Source: Plectrocnemia conspersa
Lineage: Eukaryota; Arthropoda; Insecta; Trichoptera; Polycentropodidae
Direction of reading: 5' to 3'
Assembly: GCA_009617715.1 (NCBI GenBank)
Contig: VTFK01000535.1
Coordinates: forward strand, 62,001 to 126,000
DNA length: 64,000 nucleotides
Of this stretch, positions 25,857 through 39,110 are shown piece after piece (positions within the stretch are counted from its first letter, which is position 1; each line of letters starts with the position of its first letter). Both the position numbers and the translations under genes were made by a program. Under the pieces are notes generated by a model. It ran no database searches. It was not told where the DNA came from and saw only the letters and a list, made by a program, of their open reading frames with translations.

Positions 25857-27953
25857 ATGGTTGAACCAATTTTTGTATTTGACGAGAGGAATCCTTTACT
25901 AAGTCCAAATCTGTTCTCCTTAAGCATATATGGTATTTGGCCATTTCAGACGACAAAATTTCTTGCGAATAAATTTCTTCGCACTTTGCATTATAGAGTA
26001 GGCCTTGGAATATTTTCCGCGTTCTTCATATTTGTGATAACTGAATATATTGAATTGTACAACGTTCGTCATAGCTTAGAAGACGCGACTGTCAATATTA
26101 CGGTTACGCTACTTTACACTGTTGGAATAGTGAAGATTTACGCTTTTTTCGGACACAGGGACAAGCTGAAAGATTTAGTGCGAAATATAGCTGAGTTAGA
26201 AAACAGAATATTAAAAAATGAAAGCGATGAGAGCAAAACAATATTGACTCTATATATACAAAGAGCTAGAGATGCAACCTATTTATTCTGGACTATGGCA
26301 GCTTTTACGATCTTAACGTTTATTTGTATTCCGCCTATTGAATACGTATTTTCATCGAAGTATCACCAGCGCTTTGATAACGGAACTGTATTTTGGTCCT
26401 ACAAGAAACCGATGATTTTCAGTTCTTGGTTTCCTTTCGATAAATACGCCTATCCTTATTTTGTGATTGCTTATTTCTATCAAGTAGCAATGGGACTCGT
26501 CGGAGCTGGTTACCAAGGCGTTTGGGACATGACTATAATTAGTATGATGATACATAGTATTGGACAATTGCAGCTTCTTCAAAATTACTTAAAAAACTCA
26601 ACAAGAAAAGTAAACATGGATAAAGGTTCAAAGGATTCTTTGAATACTATTAAACACAAGAAGCTTGTACAGTGCGTCATACATCATCGATACATAATTA
26701 AGTAAAATGTTATTATTATTATTAAGGGGTTCTGTTTTTCGACATCATTTGAAAAACCAAGAATTGGAGTTTTAACTTTGATAACTTTCAGAAAGACTCG
26801 TGATACGGGATATATATTTTTAAGTCGCAGATTCAAAAGCTATTTTTAATAATTTTATGGTCAAGTTTATTATTTTATGTATCAAATGCATTTAACAATT
26901 TTTGTTGCATCCTAAAAATATTTACTTAAACTTAAAAATAAATTTACCTTTATGTTAATTTTACGTTAATTTAATAATATAAAATCTTCAATATTTTTCT
27001 AAAAAGCTCGAACCTTAACGGTTTTTCGGTTATATGAAACTGAGATATACTGATAAATCTTTGTCATAAATCTTGAAACAGAATCTCTATTATCATTATG
27101 TAAATATATATGCTGCTTACTTATTCATTTATGTTTATATAGCTATACTCTTACCTTGAACAAAATAATAGGCCCAGTAATGATACTTTATTTTTTGATA
27201 TGTTCATTCAACCTGTGCACTATATTATTTCAAGCAACATTGGTAAGAGTTTCTTTTATTTTATAACATTTTATAATCACTTCAAAGCAATAATAATGAT
27301 TTATGTTTTAGTATGGATTAAGCTTTCGAATGTATCTGATGTTTGTTTACCTAACAACATTGATGATTCAATTGCTGTTATTCTATTGGCATTCAAACGA
27401 AGTGTTAGTTGAGGTTTGTTTTGCACATATAATTAAAATTTTCGGAATACATTGCTATTAGAACTTACGATTCCTTATTTTGGCAGTTGATCAACTGCCA
27501 TGATCGCGAATTTTCAGTAATATTTTCTAAAAATTCGTGACCATGGCAGGTGCATCACTGCCGAAATATATAATCGATGTTCTAATCACGATATATCTTA
27601 GCATTCAAATACTCGAAAAACCGTTAAAGTAATAAAAGTATAATATACATTTATTATATTTAATTTCAGGCAGAAAATCTAAGAATTGCCACTTACAGCT
27701 GTGAGTGGTATAACGAGAACCGGCGTTTTAAAACAAGTCTATTAATTTTGAGAGAGGGTGTGAAAACACCAATAAAATTTACAGTTGGCCGACTTTACAC
27801 GATGTCTTTACCGATGTTTTTGACTGTATGTATCTGTTTTAATTTATTTATTTGCATATGAAACTTTATTTTATTCTCTTAATATTTATGTTTTAGATTC
27901 TTCGCGCTACGTACAGCTACTTTACACTATTGAGAAATGTTCAAGAAAAATAA
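25857..27953 (+). CDS. Insect odorant receptor (7tm_6 family), 419 aa, five exons
   Basis: Ligand-binding subunit of an insect olfactory cation channel, expected in sensory-neuron dendrite membranes together with the co-receptor Orco (family knowledge). Exons are 25857-26701, 27143-27242, 27312-27413, 27670-27825 and 27897-27953, all with GT-AG borders; phase 2 at the first junction, then phase 0. The product has several hydrophobic spans (for example LGIFSAFFIFVITEY, ATYLFWTMAAFTILTFICI, IGPVMILYFLICSFNLC and MYLMFVYLTTLMIQLLLFY). The family C-terminal signature is present: CEWYNENRRFKTSLLIL near the third-last helix, then VGRLYTMSLPMFLTILRATY and SYFTLLRN at the end. The length is normal and no key part is missing, so it looks functional. 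The ATG is the first in frame, after a candidate TATA box at 25727. The specific subfamily and ligand cannot be told. Confidence 0.93.
27457..27586. mobile_element. Foldback/MITE-like hairpin inside odorant receptor intron 3
   Basis: The left arm ATTAGAAC...ATTTTGGCAGTTGAT...GCCATGATCGCGAATTTT (27457-27515) matches the reverse complement of the right arm, ATTAGAAC...ATTTCGGCAGTGAT...GCCATGGTCACGAATTTT (27528-27586), with few mismatches. The arms are about 59 bp with a loop of about a dozen bases. No target duplication is clear. It lies wholly within the 27414-27669 intron and leaves the splice sites alone. Confidence 0.75.
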
Positions 27954-28309
27954 ACTGATTGCATATATATATTCAATATACACTCATCAAATTATTATTT
28001 GTGATAAAAAAAAATCTTGTAATTTATTTATCTCGAAAAGAATCAAATAATTGTAATGTATACACATAATTTTCTGTAAATTTAATATTTTGCACGTTTG
28101 TGTCAAGTTTTGACTAAATAAACTTAATAATATTTTTTGCTTTTTTTCAAGCAATGCATATTATTTACAGTTTATTTAAATGACTCATATAATATTTTTT
28201 TACTTTTGTAATTTATATTGATGTTTAAAACATTCGTTATTTGTTTGGTTTGTATTTAACTTGCAAGCTGAGTAAGCCACCCACAGTATTTTTTACAACA
28301 ATGGAAGTG

Positions 28310-29290
28310 AAAGCTCGTGATCAAACAACTGCGATAATATGTTATCACCTATAAATACCGCCGCAAATACAACTTTTTGTTTGAAAAGGACACGTGCTAG
28401 CTATACATTACATTCCATATACAAATGTAATTCTAATATTATAGTACAAATTCACACTTCCATTCATTATTCCCCTGGCTGTACTTGTTTACTTATACCT
28501 AACTATCCTTTTATTCTATTTCTATGGACATCTTTATTACTTTCTAGCTTATATATAAATCCTAAAACATGTATCTTAAATATTTATTGAAAATCAAACC
28601 ATACCAATCTATCAACTAGTTAATCTAATTTAATTTAAAACAACTCTCATTGTCCTATTTTTATTATTTTTTGCAAGCATCGTTTTATTAGGCATATATA
28701 TTATTGTTGCGCAATAATTAAAATGGGCAATATAATAAGTATTGCATATTTTTTGTGTCTATACATATTTTTCATCCTAAATAATAAAACCTATTTTTAT
28801 AATATGTATTTACAGTGTTCCATAAAATTTAAATTAATCACCTGAGCAATAAATTAAAAAGTCATCCGCAAACAGATGTCATTCACATTTTTATATTATT
28901 AATCATATCATTAATATAAATTAAAAACAGCAATGGTCCTAATTTGATTTTTATATTATTAATTATATCATTAATATATATTAAAAACAGCAATGGTCCT
29001 AATTTGTGGTACAACGTGATATATTATTTTCCCTTTGGAATAAGCATAATTTATTTTAACGTTTTGCTTTTTTTTAAATTTATTTTAATCTTTCTTAAAA
29101 CTATATCACCTCTTTCTATAATCTCTAATTACTTTAACATTTTTAATATGTTAATTGTTTCGAAACTCTCTTGTAATTCAATAAAACTTTGTAACATTGG
29201 CCAATATATAACTACTTGTAATACAGCTTCAGTGAAATGTTTTTCCCTGAATCCCGATTGCTGTTCATATACAATATTTTGAGGCTATAT
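28310..29290 (-). pseudogene. Decayed LINE with polymerase core and 3' part
   Basis: Reading on the minus strand: SGFREKHFTEAVLQ, then LQESFETIN (the usual KAFDTVN site), then LGPLLFLIYINDIINNI, then LFADDFLIYCSGD (catalytic ADD box, about 28860-28825). Further on come HFNYCATIIYMPNKT and MFLGFIYKLESN. This is the standard order of a Jockey/CR1-like non-LTR reverse transcriptase and its C-terminal region. Several frameshifts and stops are present. The LGPLLFLIYIND segment occurs twice in tandem and in frame. Confidence 0.75.
28888..29006 (-). repeat. 60-bp tandem duplication inside the LINE polymerase
   Basis: Two copies of one 60-bp unit (28888-28947 and 28948-29006) differ at only a few positions. 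The unit is 20 codons long, so the LGPLLFLIYIND motif is repeated without a frame change. Confidence 0.85.
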
Positions 29291-31029
29291 AAGGCAACGT
29301 GCTAATTGGTCTTATTTCCTTAACTTTTTTTATTTTATATTTTAGGTATATGTATAATAATAATCTTTAAAGTATTTTTCCTTCAAAAGGTGTTTTATTC
29401 ATATTTTTTATTTATTTATTATATGTGTAATTATTTTATTTATAAACAATTATTATAAAATCATCTTATTAAAAATCCGCGAGCTTAAAAATCGTAATAC
29501 AATACTTAGTGCTCAACAGATTGTAATCGTCAAAGCAATACGCATTGTTTAGCTCAATTATTATTTATCATCTATTGAAATCCTGTGAGAGTTTGATATT
29601 TTTTTATAGATAGCTAGTTATTTTTTTTTCTGTCAGTAAAGATTATTACTCTATATCATCACAGTTCTCCTATAGTCTTGGACCTAACTAAATATATATT
29701 AACATAAGTTTTTGATTTAAATAATAAAAAATGACACTTAGATCTTTTACCTTTAAATTAAATAATATAACCACCTACACCTTCTATAATAAAATTGTAA
29801 AATATTTTATATAAATAATGTTGACGAAAAAAAAACTTTTATACCATAAACAGTTAGGGTACATTGTATCAAAAAGCTTTTGAAGTTTTCTGTTTTTAAT
29901 TGCGATTGTATCATTATATAATGCTCTCTTTCTCTCACACACACGTTGCAAATATATTATATACACACACACACTTTCTCTCTGTAATTATTTTTCCCTT
30001 CGCGCGCACGAACTCAACAATAAATATTTATCTAACCTGTGAATTTTTTAAAACCTTTCGCGTAGCTTTGTAATACCTTTTTTTTGGCTTTGTAATACCC
30101 GTTGATGTAAACGTGGAACAGTTTATGAATATTAATTTGCTGCAGACCATATACACGTAACACAAGTACATATGTGAAACAAGAGAAACTAATAGATCCT
30201 GGGACTATAAATCTATTGTACACAGTTAGATTCAGTGGTACGCTGCTATAGATTCGCACCGACTTGGTAGAGCTGGTTGCTAAATTAATTTCGATTCGTA
30301 GAGCCGGTTCTCAAAATAGGTAACTAGAAACAATAAGTAAAAAATAAATGTTAATGTAAATGATTTCAGAGATTATATTGAAAATATCATAAGAAATAAT
30401 AACAAAGAAATTCCTGAAACGATCCGAAAAGCTTAAAACATTATCAATACAATTGCAATAAGCTCTGCAGAGGCTGAATGAAGATTTTTGCTCACGCTCA
30501 AGAAAAGTATTAGACACATATCGGACCTAATTTGATTTGATTGCCGATGGGACAAATACCATATGATCAATCATGGCACCGAAATCAACATCACTCAGAT
30601 GTAAATTCGTGAAAATATTTCATGTATACTTTTTAAAAGTAATTGATTTTATTTTTATTTTTTAGTTATGATATTTAAAATATTATTTAAAAATCAAGGA
30701 AGGGGAAGAGTACTGAAATTTTAGCAGTACACCACTGATTAGACCCTTATATAAAACTGACGAATGGACACTTTTACCATTTTCCACCACCTACTTGTAT
30801 GAAATGAGATTATCATCACTTCTACACAGAAACGCAAGTGAGGATTCACATAAGCAACAACAAACTAGCTAAGATATTTCTTAGCATCTGTAAATGTATG
30901 TATGTATTTTTTTAAATGGAAGTTCCTAAATAAAAAATGCATCCAGTTTTAAGATGCATTTTTGATTTGTGTAAAATGTGCGAAAATCACCCCGATCCAT
31001 AAAATATGTTAAATTGTGTATTAAAAACT
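29291..31029. other. AT-rich spacer with a CA/CT-rich patch
   Basis: No gene is supported. A short low-complexity patch of CACACA and CTCTCT words lies at about 29930-29990. Open frames on the minus strand near 30.0-30.5 kb have no recognisable features. Confidence 0.4.
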
Positions 31030-31420
31030 TCAGATTGGTCGCCAATCCTTTGGTACATGCTAAGCTCTTTGATATAATTATTTACAGATAAATCCACAAT
31101 CACTGTCGGAAAGCTTTAGTGGACCAACAGTATGGTTTCGTCCGTGTTGTTTTACGGTCACTAGCCTCTAGTTCCTTTCGAAGGCGATGGTGAAATCCAT
31201 GAGCTACTTCTTCAAATGATAAGCAGCTTTGTTTTTTACTACTTTACATACTTCTTGCCTTTACTTCTTAAAATTTAAGAAGGAAACTCCATTTAATACT
31301 AGGCGAACGTCAAATAATAAACAGCTCGACTCCTAGCTTAAATTTACTAAGCATATCGTGAAACTCAGATCTAAAAGTCTTGCTGCCATTGTGGCCCTGA
31401 TATTTGAAAGCCAAGTGTAA
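31030..31420 (+). pseudogene. Decayed LINE reverse transcriptase fragment
   Basis: The + strand reads NFRLVANPLVHAKLFDIIIY, then IHNHCRKALVDQQYGFVR, then, frameshifted, LKFTKHIVKLRSKSLAAIVA. This corresponds to the NYRPI...AKLFE...SDQQHGFRP entry of LINE polymerases and a later segment, with the catalytic middle deleted. It belongs with the family also seen at 32.7 and 36.2 kb. Confidence 0.55.
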
Positions 31421-32689
31421 AATAATTTTTATTTATAAACAGCTTATTAAATATTTTTATATAATATTATTGTAATTAGTTTTTTTTAGTAATTTATTTT
31501 TTAATCAATAATATATTAATTTAAGCTCTGTTTTAAGCGAATTAAAATTTACCGTTAAAATCAATGCATTTGTATGACTGTGTATATAACATTAAAAATC
31601 TCTAGGAAAGCTTGATAAAAAATTAATTTTTAGATCAACAATTGCATTTATGAAATTTTAATGGTTTTAAAAGAATTTTCACAATATCGAGATTTAAGCT
31701 ACATAAATTAGCTTTGCCTCGAAACTTTCGTTAAGTATCATAAAATATAGCTAATGAGTTTTAAACTTAAGTGAGTTATTAGGTGCAATATAAATTTATT
31801 TTTATAATTAACAAAAATGAATGTATTCTTTAATTAATAAAATTTGACAATACAAATTAACAATTTTTATTGAATCTTATATTTTTTTATGAGCAAACTA
31901 AAATTATATTGCCAAAGTGTTATATTTTGCGTAATATAATCAGCTTGTTTCTTAATCACAAAGATAGATAGAGATTTCTCATAACAAAAATATTAGATAG
32001 TCCTGAAATGAATGTCATTTTTTGTATTTTAGTTTTACCACTCAGTCATTGCTTACTATTGTATTTATTTCACCAAAGTTTAATAAAAAGTTAGTTAAAA
32101 AATGTATTTTTTTTGATACAATTTACACAGTAATCAAATTTAATATAAGTTTCATTATTCCGTTAATTTTTCAACAAGTACGATACTGTCATAATTATAA
32201 TTTTTTCCTATTTTAAAACTTCGTGACCCACCAAATTTCGGCAAAAAGTTTTTAGTACAAAAGTTATAAAGATTTTTTTGCATATTTTAATGGTGATTAT
32301 GGGAATATACATTCCCATAAACGGACTCACTTCGATACTTTATATTCTTGCAAAGTTTCTGTAACGCAGCAATTTATATAATATCCCCAAACATTAAACG
32401 GTTATTCACAATCTCTCTTCTATAGTGGACACTATATCAAATGTACATGCGCAAAAAACAACATATAAGAATTGTTTTAAGGTCTCTTTTAGTGCGTTTC
32501 TTATACATATAGCAATAGACAGTTCAATTAAAAATATTAAATATGCATGATTTTTCGATCAACTCTGATGTTTGGAACCTGTTAACCTAAAATGGTAAAA
32601 GAGAGTAGTTTAAGTTAATCCAAATACTTATTTTTTTATATTTAATATAATAGAAGTAAGAGATGTTGATGTTGTTAGCTTTTACCAAA
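31421..32689. other. AT-rich spacer
   Basis: Nothing recognisable on either strand. Confidence 0.4.
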
Positions 32690-33230
32690 TTATTTATAGA
32701 CAGATACGTGTTCAATCACTTTTGGTAAGTTTTGTTGTACCAACAACATATTTTTCATCGCGCTCTTTTCAATCTTACTAACCTCCTATTTTTCAATAAA
32801 ACAGTGACGAAATCTCTTGATGCGGGAACATAAGTATACGTCGTATATAGTGATTTTGAAAAAGCTTGTGACAATGTTTGTCATGACATCGACAAACTTC
32901 ATCTCGTTGCTCTGATGATATTACTCGATTATTTCTAAGTTATTTGATTGTTGACAGTCCGTAATTTATGACCGTCCATTATTAAAGTTCGATGGACTTC
33001 CACCAACTGCCTATCTTTTAGTTTTGGAAAATGTCGTAATATGTAATACTCTTGAAATCATTGACCATCACAATATTCCAACGATCTCAATCACTGTTAA
33101 AAAGAATGGAGGTTTTTTCTATACGTCTACGAAAAATCTCCGAAGATTCACGACTTTGTTAAAAATTGCGTTTCATTTTGACTATCCGTCAGTTATTCAT
33201 GCCCTCTTTAATTTTCAACATTTCTGAATC
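32690..33230 (+). pseudogene. Decayed LINE reverse transcriptase fragment
   Basis: The + strand reads KLFIDRYVFNHFW, then LTNLLFFNKTVTKSLDAGT, then VVYSDFEKACDNVCHDIDKL. It is the same LINE family as at 36.2 kb, where the wording is YVFNNFWQVLSDQQHGF and LTKSLD. Stops interrupt it. The open stretch at 33024-33227 may be the poorly conserved continuation. Confidence 0.6.
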
Positions 33231-34890
33231 AATAATTTTAGTCACAAAGTAACAAAAAACTTCCTCTTAATTAAAAAAAAAGTGTAGAAAAGGTTCTTGA
33301 AAAACTTTTATATAGGGATATTTATTGTATCATAGCACATTTTATTTTAAAGCATTGAAATAAGCAAAATGTTTATTGAATTGTGTCATCTATAAAAGTA
33401 CTACTAGGGTTATTCTTTTACCACATAATGTGATAGATATTTTGATTTTGCAAAAAAAAAATACACACAGTATAAATCATTATTTAACAATCAAATTAAT
33501 TTAAAATATAAAGAGACATGGAAATGTTCTTATTATATATTGTATTAATTTTCGTATGCCACTTGAAATAAATAATCATCTGTGTATATTTATTATGACT
33601 TTACGTACTTTTTCTATCGTCAGTTAATATAAAATAATTATTTTGATATTCCACTACATAGTGCATCTGGAATACGGTAACCAAAAGCATATCCGACCAC
33701 GTAGCCTAACCTAATTAGTGAACGCAAGACGCAGGACGCATAAGACGCAGTGAATATATATTCGCATATTCATGTATCATTGTTTCAATTTACACTATAC
33801 AGTCATGACTCGCTGTATCTATGAATCTTCGTCATATTGTTCATACGACACTAGATTAATCAAAATATGCAGTGTAACTGTAGCACTTGCAACTCTTGAA
33901 ATTAGTGAGTTCTTGCGTACCCTTTTATATTTGCTGTCTCGTACGGATTAAGCACAATGTTGATTCAGCTTTTTTTATTCGATGATTATGGTATTTTTGA
34001 TGAATGTGTACATATTGTACATACAGTGGTGTCACGCAAAGGTTTTAATAGGTTTCCGGAAACTTGTTAAAAACCATAAGTTTCGAAAACCCGTTATTCG
34101 AAATCAGAAAATTCTTGTAATTTTTGCGAATATTTTAAAATTATTTTATTAATGTAGATTGACAATCGAATACATAGAAGTTAGAAGGACCTTTTATGTG
34201 TAAGTGAAGTTATATGTAAGCCATTCAATGTGAACTGCACTCATAGTCCTTCTCATTAAAAAGTCATAAACTTTGTTGTCTTAATTGTGTCAGTCGCTAG
34301 TCGATATTTTTTGCAGATTTACTTTTGGTATATACTTTGAATTAAATAAAACTTGTTTTTATTTCGGTTTTGCTTGATTGAATTGTTAGATTTGTTTTTA
34401 TTTGTTAAGATTTTTGGATTTAGATTTAAAAATAGATCAAGACTTATATTTTTATTTTATACAAGAGATTAAGATAACCTAATATTCTTTGTAATAATTA
34501 GTGTAAAAGAGATTGTGAAGGAGCATTATTTGATAGTTATATTGCATGTCATTTTTTTCGACAGGGACGTCATTTCAGAGTTTTCCATGGGAGGGAGTCT
34601 GTGGTCGTTTCTTTTAATATTTCGATTTTTGATTAAGATTCATAGTATTTCACTAAATGACATGCATTTTTCTGTCCAAATTTAAGGATGAAGAAATGCC
34701 ATATAAAGTTCTCAGCCTACTGTTTAGTTAATTGCTTTTTATTAAAGTCTTAATGCTGTATTGAAAATATCTGTCAAGTCATGATGGTCAGATTTGTAAA
34801 AAATAATTAAATATAGATATTATTCTTTAAAAATTCGTAAATTTAGCTGTTCGTGCTGTATATACATACATAGGTATGAATCCTACGGCA
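33231..34890. other. AT-rich spacer
   Basis: No gene is supported. A short run of GACGCA words lies near 33728-33750. CAGTGGTGTCAC near 34024 resembles a hAT-type end but has no partner. Confidence 0.35.
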
Positions 34891-35060
34891 TTATTTATTT
34901 AACGTTTGAGCAACTATCCGTGGCATCGAAAAGGCGCAAATCCTAGGGTAGGGCACAATCCGCCCTAATGGGTTGGAGGACGGGAAATACATGAAACATG
35001 AGCCAGTGCGAAATACGCCTCGGGTGCGCGTGTCCGATGAAAAATTCAGGCGTGAAATTT
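34891..35060. other. GC-elevated block of unknown nature
   Basis: About 160 bp of balanced composition in AT-rich surroundings, containing GGGTAGGGCACAATCCGCCC and GCCTCGGGTGCGCG. No protein motif is visible on either strand. It is probably part of an interspersed repeat. Confidence 0.3.
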
Positions 35061-35205
35061 TAAAGTACAGATATTTTAAAAGGCTTTGTTTCTTTGAGCT
35101 TAGGTAGCAGCACGCAAGCTTTTTAAAAAAGTTAATTATATTAAATTTACATAAGTAATCGCAAAAAATATGAAATAATAAACAAATTAAAAAAAATTGT
35201 ACATG

Positions 35206-35287
35206 GTAAACGGACATTTTCTCTCGGGACAATTGTTCCTACGACAATTGCTCTCAGGACAATTGCTCTCACGGACACTTGCACTCC
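35206..35287. repeat. Short tandem repeat, 15-16 bp units (GACAATTGCTCTCAG type)
   Basis: Five imperfect units: GACATTTTCTCTCGG, GACAATTGTTCCTAC, GACAATTGCTCTCAG, GACAATTGCTCTCAC and GACACTTGCACTCC. A related stretch, GTAAACGGACTATTGCTCCC, occurs at about 44796-44830. Both are preceded by GGTAAACGGAC, so they probably come from one repeat family. Confidence 0.7.
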
Positions 35288-36177
35288 TATTTTTTTAATT
35301 TTATAGGAAATGTAAGAGCAAATTTGATTTAATGACTTTTTACACCTCGGAACGCTAGAAACAAGCTGTTAAGTTTGTGGTTATGGTGTAGGTAGCACCT
35401 TGAATAATTTTTTCAATCACTCAAAGCTTAATGCACCCCACCATTACAAACTTTATAAACTATTCCCTACCCTAGCATTTATAAAACGTCACATTTTAAA
35501 TTTATGAATTTAAAAAATATATCAATCAACTTCCGCGAGCTTTCTAACGCATTTTTCAATTTATATAAAAAATAAATATTTTTAATGATTATTATATTTA
35601 TTTTTTTCAAAAGTTGTACGATTGCTGCCACTTTTGCGACATTTTATATCCTTCGTTGGACTCCATTATTGTTGCAGATCAGGACATTTTTTCCTGGAAT
35701 CAAAGGTGTAACAAAAAAATACGTTTTGTTTCACATTATTTTAAAGCTTCAAACTATTAATTTTAATTTAAATTATTAATAATAACATAGTAGATAGTAT
35801 TAAATAGTTTTATGTTGTAATTAAAATCTGAGTTTAGCTATACAGTAATTTAACCATAAGCTTAACAGTAATTTTCTTTAGTGTTATACACTTACAACTT
35901 ATATTACAAAAAAAAACGAATACAATGTTTTCACTAAAATGTTAAATAATATTTGGAAATATGTAGAGTTATCGCGGACGTCGTTTATGAGTAAAGAAAA
36001 CCTCAAATGACAGAGTATAGCACTTTCCTGCAAGAAAGAGTGGACAATTGACAGAAGCCCATTAAATCACTCTATATTTATAAAACAAGTCTACAATAAA
36101 TCGAATGCTTCTGAATAATTTTAAATCATCTACATACAGAAGTAAACTTGAATTTCCAACTGCCGTAATTCGAGAAA
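35288..36177. other. AT-rich spacer
   Basis: Nothing recognisable on either strand. Confidence 0.4.
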
Positions 36178-36600
36178 CTAAGGTTCGACCATGAAAAACC
36201 TTGTCGAAGGTCTTCTCAATAACTGTATATACAACGTGACGTTTACTTGAATTCGCGAATCAAGAGATTTTGTCAGTGTTTTGGTAAAAAATAGAAGGTT
36301 AGTAACAGTGGAGTAGGTGGGATGAAACCCATGCTGTTGATCCGACAAAACTTGCCAAAAATTATTGAAGACGTATCTATGGATAATTATTTTAAACAAC
36401 TTAGCTGACAATAATGCGACTGATCTATAGTTTTTTTTTTATATACAATTTGTCACCCATTTTATGAATAAGGGTAACTTTTGTGCATTTTAAAAAAGAT
36501 ATGATAGAAGCAGCGAAACTGACTTCGCAAACTTTCAAAATGAGATCGGAAACCAAATCAAAACTAATTTTCAGTCGTTTTTATGATCTGTACAGTTTCT
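36178..36600 (-). pseudogene. Decayed LINE reverse transcriptase fragment, best preserved of its family
   Basis: The minus strand reads FLKCTKVTLIHKMGDK, then SAKLFKIIIHRYVFNNFW, then LSDQQHGFHPTYSTVTNLLF, then LTKSLDSRIQVNV, then, after a frameshift, EKTFDKVFHGRT. This is the start of a LINE polymerase domain up to the FDKV site. The KVTxIHKxGDK and AKLFE...SDxQHGFxPxxST blocks are shared by Jockey- and CR1-like elements. The catalytic ADD region lies beyond the break and is missing. Confidence 0.7.
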
Positions 36601-39110
36601 CATATGGTTAATACTGAAGATCAAGTTCAAAAAGATGAAAGTGCTTGAGCAGAATGCTAAAAATATTTCTCAAAAACCTGTATTGTGAACCATATAAAGT
36701 TTTTTCATTAAAGTTTATTACTTTCAGCGTCGACTGAGCAGCGCGTTTAGTGTTATTGAATTTTCAAAATATATAATTTGAAGAATATTTAATGAATTTT
36801 TATTGGGTTTATTTTAGATTATTTTTTAATATTTTTATAATGCTATTTGTTAATACAATTTTTATGAGTAGCATATATAATATGATGCATTTATTAACCT
36901 ATATCTCATGCGGTCCAGAGTGCATAATACGAAAAGCTCGAGCGTATAAATCCAGCTTGTATCAGACTATATTTTTTAGCTAATGGCTATTTTTATTTTT
37001 AATTCACATTAATGGTGCCAAAGCGGGCCAAAATTTTAGCAAAATATATAGTATCCATTTTTGTTAATTAGTTTATATACATATAAAACTATGTTTATAT
37101 ATTATTTTTATAATTATAATAAATAGTATATCATCATATTTTAATTATTCATTAATGTGACAAATACTGCAGTTACGATTTAATATTGTTTAGATTAATT
37201 CGATCTGTTACGGACTCTTTTTCTCTATATAGTAATTTATGTTCTCTGTGGAGATAAGCTATTATCAATCGTATACTATTGGCTTCCATCTAACATAGCA
37301 TTGACTCTTCAAATAAATAGCAAACTTGCTACTTCAATCGTAATAAACTATGTAATCGTAAAAATTCACAATTTTAATTCAAAGTAATGTACTACTAATA
37401 TTTTTTTTATATATATCATTTAATTGTTATTTAGCATTAATTGATAGGATTTTAATAATCCGCCAAAAAATGTAATATAAATATTAAGAATTTATACCAG
37501 AACATATATTTTACAATTCACAAAAATGAATCGCATTTTTGCTTCATAGCATAATTTAGACTAATCCATGTTTCAAATAAAGCAAATATTGATCATTGTA
37601 TATAAATAAAATAATTATAATCATCATTACTATGAACTTGTATATATTGATACTGTTATCAATATTATTGTCTCATAAATTAAAAGATGGAATGCTTTGT
37701 AAATAACTATCTCAATATATTTCATCAAGCACAGACATTTTTTTTATTGCTATTTTAAAGTAAGACTGCTCAATGATTTACCTTGTTTATATAAAAATAA
37801 AAACTATTTTTATATTTTTGTCTTTATTGGCATATCTTTGCTTTAAACGTACATATATGTGTATGCTCGTAGGTATGTTATATATTGCGAATATTTCAAC
37901 CCCTGTGCAGCAGTCACTTTTATCTATTTTGTCGATAGATCAAAATAAGGCAAAGAAAAGCCGCTACTTCCCCGTTTAGGGTGATAATTCAACGGAACTT
38001 GTAAAGCTAAACTTTGCGCACAAGTTGCAGTTATCAATGAAATTTACCTGATATAAAACTGCATTGAAGGAAGCTCACTGTTGTAGAAAAAGTTTTTATC
38101 AAGAAGGATTCATTATACACTGCACGTTTGTATGCAATAAAAAAGAGCGAATCTCTTTTTTTTAAAAGGCATACAATATAATGATTAATACAGGCAAATA
38201 CAGTGTATCTTATGCATGTGATTCCTTAAGACTTACTTAATAAATTTTATTCTTTAAATTAATGTCTAAAACGGATAAATTTATTATTATTTAAAAAGGC
38301 TTATTTATTATTATTTAAAAGTTTTAAAGCAACTGATGAAAAATGTCTTGGATATCTGTTTTTTGTAGATTATTGTGGCTCGTTTATAATTGTCGCAATC
38401 GGATAGATTAGCGATTGCGCAACCTTTAAAGTTAGATTCCCCTCTTATATTTTCTCTCGTATGAGATTAGGAACTTGACAATCTTTCCACGAAAGGTTCG
38501 CTGAAAAGTTTTCCAGTTTATATTTAAACTTTTCCCCTACTGTCGAAACGCATCTTTTCACCCTCACATTTTGTAAGATCCAAGGCTGCACAGTGGCAAA
38601 TCTGATGGGAACTCGGGGGAGTTGCTTTGAAGTCAAAGGGACGAATTTTAGCTTTGTGTTTGGGCATTGTTGCGACGATGAAGGTAATTGATTTCTGCGG
38701 CTAAAATCAACATTATTGAATAATTAAGGAGCATTATCCCATAGAACACTGTACCGACGAAACATTGAACAAAGGGTCAAAGAGCAGCTCCTTATAAATA
38801 CAAGTTGAGACTTGTTGCTGCTTGATATTGTTACAAATAATAAAATAATACAATGTACTTGTGATAATTTTATTGATACTTTGCTCATAATATAATTAAC
38901 ACATACAAGATCAATTATGAATTTTATTTTGCGAATAACTTTTAATACATCTAGAACATAACTACAATATATATATATTAATGTAAATTTAATTATTTGC
39001 TTTAGAAATCCATCGCTTATTTTTTAGAAGGTACTATACAAATAAATAAGCATGTTAGTTTATCTCTATTCAATAACAAAACTCCTATAGTTTTTATTTA
39101 TGCCCGTTTT
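36601..39110. other. AT-rich spacer; balanced block at about 38380-38700
   Basis: No gene is supported. From about 38380 to 38700 the composition is more balanced, with an open frame on the minus strand at 38445-38636 that shows no known motif. A short duplication (TTATTATTATTTAAAA) lies near 38285-38325. Confidence 0.35.

Noticed and set aside
28944..29282. 112-codon open frame on the + strand
   Set aside because: It is antisense to the minus-strand LINE polymerase, whose motifs (LGPLLFLIYIND, ADD box) identify the real coding strand.
34024..34610. A hAT element starting CAGTGGTGTCACGC
   Set aside because: No inverted partner end, no target duplication and no transposase motif; a similar start at 46432 (CAGTGGCGTCAC) is equally unsupported.
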